DNA of 28,859 bases from an uncultured Lachnospiraceae bacterium (lineage in GTDB: Bacteria; Bacillota; Clostridia; Lachnospirales; Lachnospiraceae), in NCBI GenBank assembly GCA_910578115.1, contig CAJTPO010000015.1:15900-44758 (forward strand), given 5' to 3'. The position numbers were made by a program, and so were the translations under genes. Shown piece by piece: positions 22,726 through 28,859 of this stretch. The notes below the pieces were generated by a model. It ran no database searches and was not told where the DNA came from. It saw only the letters and a program-made list of their open reading frames with translations. Positions within the stretch are counted from its first letter, which is position 1; every line of letters begins with the position of its first letter.

Positions 22726-23628
22726 TTATTCCTGAAAATGCAGTTCTCCAATTGCCATCATAGACATATATTTCCGAAGGCAGATGGCTATAGCATTCAT
22801 CTCATCTTCATGATTTTTATATTTTGCTATTCTGTATTCAATATACAATCTGACATTTTCAAAAGTGTATTTTTTCCCTATCTTCCGAAACAATTTCATC
22901 ATAATATCTTCCCGGTATAATATATTGAAGAAAACCAAAATTTCATCCAGACAGCAGTTCAGCTTTCTACTTCCCTGCTCACTGTGCTCACGAGATAAAA
23001 CATTAATCTGATTCAGATAGCCGATATCATGATCCGCCGCCATCCTGATCCAGAAATCATAATCCTGCGAAGCCTTATACTCTGTATTAAATTTTTCCTC
23101 TTTTTTAAAACATTCTGCCTTGGCTAACAACGTACAACCATGCCAGAAATTCAACATGAGAAGCAGATGTGTAATATATCTCATCCCTTCGTCAAAATCT
23201 GCTTCATCAACCACAAATACCTGTTCTCTCAGAAACTTCCCTTCCCCATCAATAAATGCACATTTACTGAACACCGCGTCACACTGACCATTCTCCTGCA
23301 AATATGCTACTTCTGACCTTATCATATCTACATTATACAGATCGTCAGCACTCAGCCAGCAAATATAGCTTCCCTGCGCCATCTCTATAGCGTCATTCAG
23401 AGCAGCCGCCGTTCCTCCATTCTGCTCTCTTACAAATATTCTTATTTTATCGGGCCATTTTTCGACACATGCACGCATGATCTCAAGTGTACTGTCTTGA
23501 CTTCCGTCATCTACAATAATTAGTTCAACATTCCTGTATGTCTGCTGCATCACGCTCTCAATTGACATATAAATATATTTCTCAGCATTATAAGCCGGCA
23601 TAATTACTGATACAAGTTCCTTTTCCAT
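22726..23628 (-). CDS. GT2 family glycosyltransferase
   Basis: 300 residues, GT-A fold: VSVIMPAYNAEKYIYMSIES (6-25), IVDDGSQDST (38-47), GGTAAALNDAI and the metal-binding segment WLSADDLY (91-98), in which the first Asp of DxD is Ser, a common variant. HGCTLLAKAECF and YKASQDYDFWIRMA are typical acceptor-side elements of this family. It has no close paralogue in the window. The ATG at 23628 has AGGGGG 7 bp upstream; the longer frame to 23661 adds eleven residues unlike the family. Its stop is adjacent to the start of the reductase gene, so the two are coupled. It lies between the duplicated transferase block and the sugar-nucleotide genes. Confidence 0.9.
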   Translation of the reverse strand: MEKELVSVIMPAYNAEKYIYMSIESVMQQTYRNVELIIVDDGSQDSTLEIMRACVEKWPDKIRIFVREQNGGTAAALNDAIEMAQGSYICWLSADDLYNVDMIRSEVAYLQENGQCDAVFSKCAFIDGEGKFLREQVFVVDEADFDEGMRYITHLLLMLNFWHGCTLLAKAECFKKEEKFNTEYKASQDYDFWIRMAADHDIGYLNQINVLSREHSEQGSRKLNCCLDEILVFFNILYREDIMMKLFRKIGKKYTFENVRLYIEYRIAKYKNHEDEMNAIAICLRKYMSMMAIGELHFQE

Positions 23629-23673
23629 CCTGATTCCCCCTGCTTCGTCATCATTTTCCATTTAAAATATCAT

Positions 23674-24708
23674 TCATACATATTTCTTCAAAATGTCATT
23701 GATCACAACCGCACTCTCCTCCGTAATCTCCATATCCAGCAGCGTGACCAACAAAGAATTCCATGCCGTCTGATTCTGCGCTCTGTACTGATTATGTCTG
23801 ATATCCGGAAACATTCCCGTCGCCGTATCAATCAATGATATCAACTCTTCCTTCGTCAGTACATACCCTTTTTGAAGCAGAAGACGGATACTCAATCCAA
23901 ATCCCCACTCCAGAAATAAGTATTCCAATTCCGGATAGTATTGTTGGAAAACGCCTCTGTCCTTCAGGTCATTCATCAGATGTACCCATACCTGCGGATT
24001 ATCCCACTTATGCGCTCCCCATTCTCCCCGCATGGAACTGAACGGGGAAAGAAAGCATATGTACAGCGCCTCATCCAGGAAATAATGTCTTCTTACAACC
24101 AGACGGACAGGAACCATAAAGGACGGCTCTTCAAAAATCCGATGTTCCACAAAGCGAATCTGATGCTCCCTCAGCAGGGATAAACGGTAGAATTTTTTCT
24201 GTGATCCCAGAGACAGCCTGGTATCTGTACTGATCAGAAACTGTCTCCTCTCTTCTTCCGATACAATCTCCTGCAGGAAACTCTCACTGCCCTTTTCTAT
24301 CGTATTAATCTCCATTCTGTGATTCGTGATATTTCTAATCCGAAATTCCACCACGTCAGCATCATACTCCATTGCCGCCCTGTACAAATGTTCCAGCGCC
24401 TCCGGCACCAGCCAGTCATCCGCATCACAAAAGATCAGGTATTGACCATTTGCATAAGAAACCCCTACATTTCTGGCTCCCCCCTGTCTTACATTTTCTT
24501 CTAAAGAAACGGCAATAATATTTTCCGGATATTTCTGTTCATACTGCATGATGATACCAAGTGTTGCCCCTCCATCTGTCGATGCATCATCTACAAGAAT
24601 GATCTCTATATTTTCAAGGCCGATCGTCTGTATCAACAAATGTTCAATACATTTCTCCAAATACATGAATGCATTATAACAAGGCACTACCACACTGACC
24701 AACTTCAT
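23674..24708 (-). CDS. GT2 family glycosyltransferase (copy 2 of a paralogous pair)
   Basis: 344 residues with the same plan as the gene at 12756: SVVVPCYNAFMYLEKCIEHL (5-24), LVDDASTD (38-45), RQGGARNVG (74-82), DADD (95-98), FYRLSLLREHQIRF, FEEPSF and a helical tail ending in NDILKKYV. Residues around the active site are nearly unchanged between copies, while the middle region (about 125-165) differs, so substrate preference may have shifted. Its start overlaps the stop of the CgeB-like gene by 4 bp (ATGA), with GAGGGAGCGGAG just before it. In copy 1 the pair is separated by 8 bp instead. Confidence 0.9.
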   Translation of the reverse strand: MKLVSVVVPCYNAFMYLEKCIEHLLIQTIGLENIEIILVDDASTDGGATLGIIMQYEQKYPENIIAVSLEENVRQGGARNVGVSYANGQYLIFCDADDWLVPEALEHLYRAAMEYDADVVEFRIRNITNHRMEINTIEKGSESFLQEIVSEEERRQFLISTDTRLSLGSQKKFYRLSLLREHQIRFVEHRIFEEPSFMVPVRLVVRRHYFLDEALYICFLSPFSSMRGEWGAHKWDNPQVWVHLMNDLKDRGVFQQYYPELEYLFLEWGFGLSIRLLLQKGYVLTKEELISLIDTATGMFPDIRHNQYRAQNQTAWNSLLVTLLDMEITEESAVVINDILKKYV

Positions 24709-25883
24709 GACTCCGCTCCCTCAACCCATGCCAACAGCTTTTTTATCTTTTCCGTATAAGTATAACGCTGCATCACCTTAACATGTCCATTCTGTGCTAT
24801 CTCTTCCCGCTCCCGGTCATGCTTAAGATAATAATCTGCCTTCTCCAACAATTCCTCCGGCGTCCTGAACATAACGATTTCTTTATCTTCCTGAAACAGA
24901 TCGGCAGTCTCCGGACAGTAATTCGTTAACACAAATCCACCCGCCCCCATAATATCCATGATCCGCTGAGGTGTTCCGCCTTCTATTCCCTTCAGGGAAA
25001 TATTTAAATTGATCTTACTGCTCCTGAATGTGTTATGAAGATCCTGCTCTGAACAGATCGGCGGCATGATCTTTACACCACGCAGTCTCTGCCTCGCAGT
25101 CACACTCGTGGTATATAACGTTACCGGATATTTCTCTGCCAGTAAGTTTAAAGCGCATATTCTTTCAATATTCGCTATCTTACGCGTCACATATCCATTT
25201 TCGAAATAAACGGAATCCGGAATATCGAATAGATTTACCATCTGAAATCCCGGAGTCTCTGCACGAATATGTGCTACCAGTTCATTGTTCACTGTTCCAT
25301 GAATACGGTCAATGCCATCCCAGCGAAAAGCAGCATTTTCAAACAGATCGACAAAATAGTCCTGTAATTCTTGTGGAAGTTGACTGCAGAACTCATCATA
25401 GAAATTATCATCATACAACCTTCCCACAAAACAGATCTCATCTTTATATTCACGAAGCGCTTCCGCCTGCCGGTCCCATTCCCGTATCTGGTCCTCATCC
25501 ACAGCCAGCGGTTGATATAGAATATGCGATATATCTGCATCTTTAAAACGCTGCGCATCGACTCTATCAAATACCGAAAACCAACAGTTATCCATTTTCC
25601 CATAATCCGTAAACAGTTTATAGTACGGCGCATCCCAGATAAGCGCCACATAACTTATTCTGGCTTTCTGCGCCGCTACCGCCAGAGTATCGATCAAATG
25701 AATCGACATAATATGAGTAATGCCACTCTGTCGGCAATGAGCAGCCACTTCTATAGCCTCTGAATCATTCACAAAGACATCCAACATCCTTGTCGGATAT
25801 ATCTCATGATCTATCCCAAGCTTACGAAGCGCATTAACGATTCCCTCTATCTTACTGCTTCCATGCACATATAAAACTTTCAT
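24705..25883 (-). CDS. CgeB-like glycosyltransferase, subgroup A (copy 2 of 3)
   Basis: 392 residues. It shares the subgroup A landmarks: LYVHGSSKIEGIVNALRKL, THIMSIHLIDTLAVAA, LIWDAPY, SVFDRVDAQRF, ICFVGRLYDDNFYDEF, RWDGIDRIHG, SKINLNISLKGIEGGTPQRI and DIMGAGGFVLTNYCPETADLF. It overlaps both neighbours by 4 bp, so 25880, 24705 and 23674 form a tightly coupled three-gene unit. Two adjacent subgroup A genes here correspond to one in the left block, suggesting a local tandem duplication. Its N-terminal half is more diverged from the other two copies than the C-terminal donor-binding half, as expected if donor is shared and acceptor differs. Confidence 0.86.
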   Translation of the reverse strand: MKVLYVHGSSKIEGIVNALRKLGIDHEIYPTRMLDVFVNDSEAIEVAAHCRQSGITHIMSIHLIDTLAVAAQKARISYVALIWDAPYYKLFTDYGKMDNCWFSVFDRVDAQRFKDADISHILYQPLAVDEDQIREWDRQAEALREYKDEICFVGRLYDDNFYDEFCSQLPQELQDYFVDLFENAAFRWDGIDRIHGTVNNELVAHIRAETPGFQMVNLFDIPDSVYFENGYVTRKIANIERICALNLLAEKYPVTLYTTSVTARQRLRGVKIMPPICSEQDLHNTFRSSKINLNISLKGIEGGTPQRIMDIMGAGGFVLTNYCPETADLFQEDKEIVMFRTPEELLEKADYYLKHDREREEIAQNGHVKVMQRYTYTEKIKKLLAWVEGAES

Positions 25884-27061
25884 GAATCACCTTCCACCCA
25901 GGACAACAGTTTTTCCAATTTCTTTTCATACGTATGGCATTCTAATACTTTATCATGTCCCGCTTTGGCAATCTGCTCCCGTTCCTCATTATGCTGTAAA
26001 TAGTACTCCACCTTCTCAAATAATTCCTCCGGTGTTTTAAACATGACAATCTCTTTGTCCTCTTCAAACAGCGCTGCAGTCTCTTCGCAGTAATTTGTCA
26101 GAACAAAACCACCGGCACCCATAATATCTATCACTCTCTGCGGTGTGCCACCCTCAATCCCTTTCAGAGAAATATTCAAATTGATCTTACTGCCTGCAAA
26201 AACCGTCGCCGCATCCTGCCCCGGCTTCACTGGAAGTCTGACTTCCACATTACCCAGTTGCCCTTCTTCTACCTTACTGGAGGTATGCAGCACAACGTGA
26301 TACATTTCTGACAAAGTGCTTAAGGTTGCTACTCTCTCAATATTGGCAATCTTTCTTATCAAATATGTGATCTCAAATAGAGAAGTATCTTCTATATCAA
26401 GCCTGTTATCTACATGAAACTCCGGGTTGACCATGCTCATGTAGCGCAGCATATCCCCGCCTGTCTTTCCATAAATTCTGTTAACACCATCCCAGCGGAA
26501 TGCAGCTTCCTCAAAAATACTGTTAAAATAATCTACGACGACAGGCGGCATATTCTTTACACGCTCATCAAACAGATTATCCTCATACAGTCTTCCCACA
26601 AAACAAATATCGTTAATATAATTTCCCGACAGCATTTTCTTTGCATGTCGGTTCCATAAAAGCACATCCCTTTTATTGACTACCAGCGGCTGATAAAGTG
26701 TATGCGGTATCCCGGCACTGCGAAATCTTTCCTGATCCAATTTGTCAAACACGGAAAAATAGCAGTTAGTCAATCTGCCAAATGGTGAGAAAATTTTGAT
26801 GTAGGGTGCATCCCAGATCACAGAAACATATTTAATATCTGCCTTGTATGCTGCCAGCGCAAGATTATAGATCAGATGTATGGAAATCAAATGTGTAATT
26901 CTATGGCGTTTGACATACGTAACTATTTCATCTGTTTCATCATCACTCAGAATAGAATTATTCTGTACTTTCGGATATTCTTCCACCTTATACCCCATCT
27001 GCCGCAATGTGACCGGAATATCTTTCGTTTCGGCCATTCCGTATACATATAAAATCCTCAT
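25880..27061 (-). CDS. CgeB-like glycosyltransferase, subgroup A (copy 3 of 3)
   Basis: 393 residues: MRILYVYGMAETKDIPVTLR, THLISIHLIYNLALAAYKA, VIWDAPYIKIF, SVFDKLDQERF, FEEAAFRWDGVNRIYGKTGG, SKINLNISLKGIEGGTPQRV and DIMGAGGFVLTNYCEETAALF. The IYN, RWDGVNR and EETA details match the gene at 13805 better than the adjacent copy, so this is the probable positional equivalent of 13805 in the duplicated block. I chose ATG 27061 because it aligns with the starts of both paralogues, although its ribosome site (GGGGACGG) is weak; the ATG at 27091 would add ten residues and lies just after the upstream stop. Confidence 0.85.
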   Translation of the reverse strand: MRILYVYGMAETKDIPVTLRQMGYKVEEYPKVQNNSILSDDETDEIVTYVKRHRITHLISIHLIYNLALAAYKADIKYVSVIWDAPYIKIFSPFGRLTNCYFSVFDKLDQERFRSAGIPHTLYQPLVVNKRDVLLWNRHAKKMLSGNYINDICFVGRLYEDNLFDERVKNMPPVVVDYFNSIFEEAAFRWDGVNRIYGKTGGDMLRYMSMVNPEFHVDNRLDIEDTSLFEITYLIRKIANIERVATLSTLSEMYHVVLHTSSKVEEGQLGNVEVRLPVKPGQDAATVFAGSKINLNISLKGIEGGTPQRVIDIMGAGGFVLTNYCEETAALFEEDKEIVMFKTPEELFEKVEYYLQHNEEREQIAKAGHDKVLECHTYEKKLEKLLSWVEGDS

Positions 27062-27093
27062 CGATACCGTCCCCGCTCTGTGTCTTATCATTT

Positions 27094-27912
27094 TTATAAC
27101 TCTATATTTCTGTTCAAAAGTTCGCTGATTTCATCATAAAGACCATAAATTTTAGCCTTTTCCGAAATTTCTTCCCTGACACCGTCTAACATTCCTGCTT
27201 CTTCCATTTCACGGCGATAAAGAGAAACCAGATAACATCTTGTAATTAGATACCAAACGGTATTTGTCGACACACCGCCTGCCATTTTATGCACTTCCAC
27301 CAGAATTTCATCGACAAACCCAATCTTCCATTGTCTGGCAATCCGCAGGATTAATTCCCAATCTTCCAGGCACTGTAATGTTTCTTTAAAGCCCCCCACT
27401 TTCTCCAGACATTCTTTCCGAACGATCATAGTCGGCGTTCCTATTACATTGTAGTGCAATAACGGCTGAAACAAATTCCCTTCCAATATTTCCTTCACAA
27501 AATCCTGATGCGGACACACAAATCTACCCGTACCATCCCGCAACTCTCCGCCCATCCTACAGTATACCATTCCAAACTGATTCGAAGGATCCAGCAGTTT
27601 GTTCATCTGCAACTGCAGCTTATCTGGCATCCACTCATCATCACTGTCCAGAAAAGCAATATAATCATATGCCGCTTCCTGAATCCCTACATTCCTGGCA
27701 TGTGCAACACCTTTATTTTCTTCCAACATAATATATCTGATCCTTGTATCCTGTATTCCGGCTATCACTGATGCAGTTTCATCCGTAGATCCGTCATCTA
27801 CGATAATAACCTCATAAGCTGAATATGTCTGCCACAAAATGCTGTCAATCGCTCTCTTTATCACATTCGCACGGTTATAAGTAGGAACGATAATACTGAC
27901 CATTGTCTCCAT
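27094..27912 (-). CDS. GT2 family glycosyltransferase downstream of flagellin 2 (copy 2 of 2)
   Basis: 272 residues: VSIIVPTYNRANVIKRAIDS, VDDGSTDET (38-46), HARNVGI, LDSDDEW (88-94), VYCRMGGE, HYNVIGTPTMIVRKECL, GGFKETLQCLEDWELILRIA and VDEILVEVHK. It matches the gene at 17484-18305 along its whole length, with the same position behind a flagellin gene. A ribosome site GGAAGG is 10 bp upstream. The 72 bp between the flagellin 2 terminator and the ATG holds an AT-rich TATAAAAT but no good -35, so read-through from the flagellin is plausible here too. Confidence 0.9.
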   Translation of the reverse strand: METMVSIIVPTYNRANVIKRAIDSILWQTYSAYEVIIVDDGSTDETASVIAGIQDTRIRYIMLEENKGVAHARNVGIQEAAYDYIAFLDSDDEWMPDKLQLQMNKLLDPSNQFGMVYCRMGGELRDGTGRFVCPHQDFVKEILEGNLFQPLLHYNVIGTPTMIVRKECLEKVGGFKETLQCLEDWELILRIARQWKIGFVDEILVEVHKMAGGVSTNTVWYLITRCYLVSLYRREMEEAGMLDGVREEISEKAKIYGLYDEISELLNRNIEL

Positions 27913-27980
27913 AAATATTTTCCTTCCCGCATCATTGCCTGAACTTAATTTTATACAGTAAAAAGGCTGCTTTCCTATAT

Positions 27981-28016
27981 CATAAAATATGGGTTGGCAT
28001 ATGCCAACCCATATTT
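27981..28016 (-). terminator. Intrinsic terminator of flagellin gene 2
   Basis: A perfect 32-bp palindrome (27985-28016) with GGGTTGGCAT arms centred on CATATG, followed on the minus strand by TTTTATG. It is 33 bp past the flagellin stop codon. The neighbouring 27917-27980 stretch is AT-rich and shows no gene. Confidence 0.82.
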
Positions 28017-28049
28017 AATAATTTTACAATAAATACAAATCAAACAAAA

Positions 28050-28859
28050 TTAGCCAAGTAAGGACAGTGCCAACTGGTTAGACTGATTTGCCTGAGACAA
28101 CATAGATGTACCAGCCTGCTGCAGGATGTTGTTATTAGCATATCTAACCATCTCTGTAGCAATATCCGTATCACGAATTGCTGCTTCTGCAGATGTGGTA
28201 TTCTCTACGATGTTATCCAGATTGCTGATCGTATGGTCAAGTCTGTTCTGAATCGCACCAAGGTCGGAACGCTGCTGGGAAACATCTTTGATCGCGCTCT
28301 TTGCAAATGCATTCAATGCTGCGAAATCTGCCGCCGTAGGCGCTATATCAGCCAGACCTGTTGCAGCAGCTACAGTATTATTCCCTGCCTTTGTCTTAAG
28401 ATCCGTATCAACCATCTTATCGCTGTCAAATGAATAGAACTTAGCCAGCATATCAGATTTTAGGGTATTGGTTTCACCTTCTGCATATTCACCGCCACCA
28501 ATGCTGGTATCCGTACTGTTCGAATCAATATTGGCCGTACCAAATTTAATTCCCTTTGCAAGCGCATTACCAATCAACTCGTTGGTGTTCATATTCTTGA
28601 TTGTGATACCAATATGCTGTCCGGACTCTGCGCCAACCTGCAGTCCCTTATTGGAGAAGGAACCATCCAGCAGACTCTGCTCATTGAATGTGGTCGTGCT
28701 CTGTACACGATCGATCTCGCTCATCAGCTGCTTAACTTCTGCCTGAATGTAGCTGCGGTCTGTGGATGTCAATGTGCCATTCTCACCTTTAACAGCCAGC
28801 TCGTTCATTCTCTGCAGCATATCCTGTACTTCATTCAATGCACCTTCTGCTGTCTGTAC
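28050..28859 (-). CDS. Flagellin (copy 2), N-terminus beyond right edge
   Basis: 270 codons are visible, open to the window edge (frame continues upstream as VQTAEGALNEVQDML). The missing part corresponds to about 82 residues of the D0/D1 N-terminus. The segment from LNEVQDML to LQVGAESGQHI and the last 100 residues are almost identical to copy 1. The central region differs: FGTANIDSNSTDTSIGGGEY here against FGTANVETGEKAATTT in copy 1. The DNA of the conserved parts differs mostly at third positions, so the copies are not very recent or have been under purifying selection. Its promoter and leader lie outside the window. Downstream come its terminator and a GT2 gene, as for copy 1. Confidence 0.96.
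   Translation of the reverse strand, partial: VQTAEGALNEVQDMLQRMNELAVKGENGTLTSTDRSYIQAEVKQLMSEIDRVQSTTTFNEQSLLDGSFSNKGLQVGAESGQHIGITIKNMNTNELIGNALAKGIKFGTANIDSNSTDTSIGGGEYAEGETNTLKSDMLAKFYSFDSDKMVDTDLKTKAGNNTVAAATGLADIAPTAADFAALNAFAKSAIKDVSQQRSDLGAIQNRLDHTISNLDNIVENTTSAEAAIRDTDIATEMVRYANNNILQQAGTSMLSQANQSNQLALSLLG

Noticed and set aside
23000..23030. GCCGATAT on the plus strand resembling a sigma-D -10 element
   Set aside because: The nearest TAAA is about 20 bp away rather than 15, it lies inside a GT2 coding region and no plus-strand gene follows.
1..28859. CRISPR arrays, insertion sequences, integrases, tRNA or rRNA genes
   Set aside because: No regularly spaced repeats, no transposase or recombinase motifs, and no cloverleaf or rRNA-like stretches were seen on either strand.

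Overview
The window looks like part of the chromosome of a motile, anaerobic Gram-positive Clostridia, most likely a Lachnospiraceae relative. The evidence is strong GGAGG-type ribosome sites, a sigma-D type flagellin promoter, a monomeric [FeFe]-hydrogenase-like protein, short flagellins and a DtxR-type regulator. The genus assignment is inference.

From 1 to about 3.9 kb lies a minus-strand housekeeping block: the 5' part of a UvrD/PcrA-like helicase, overlapped by gltX, with an [FeFe]-hydrogenase-like iron-sulfur protein upstream. A sigma-A promoter drives it from about 4.0 kb. From 4.1 to 7.4 kb there is a plus-strand group: a perfect hairpin, a DtxR/MntR-like regulator overlapping a CgeB/DUF3880-type glycosyltransferase by 4 bp, a GT2-TPR glycosyltransferase, and a 63-residue helical protein with its own promoter and terminator.

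From 7.5 to 28.9 kb is a dense glycosyltransferase island, almost all on the minus strand, holding two flagellin genes (18.4-19.4 kb, and a second one cut by the right edge at 28.05-28.86 kb). It contains many CgeB-like and GT2 transferases, two multi-domain transferases, two methyltransferase domains, and an RmlD-like reductase plus a UDP-GlcNAc 2-epimerase that resemble the last two steps of UDP-N-acetyl-L-quinovosamine/fucosamine synthesis. The layout flagellin - GT2 - CgeB-like GT - GT2 occurs twice. This points to a segmental duplication; the left copy is interrupted by a large opposite-strand transferase at 15.1-17.5 kb.

The most economical reading is a flagellin O-glycosylation island. 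The sugars are built or completed locally, several paralogous transferases assemble the glycan, and the acceptors are the two co-located flagellins, whose ends are nearly identical and whose central domains differ. The acceptor role is inferred from position only. Notable details are a helical module found as a stand-alone gene, as a fusion to a GT, and inside the large transferase; a candidate CsrA-type hairpin in the flagellin leader; and a 36-bp in-frame tandem repeat in one transferase.
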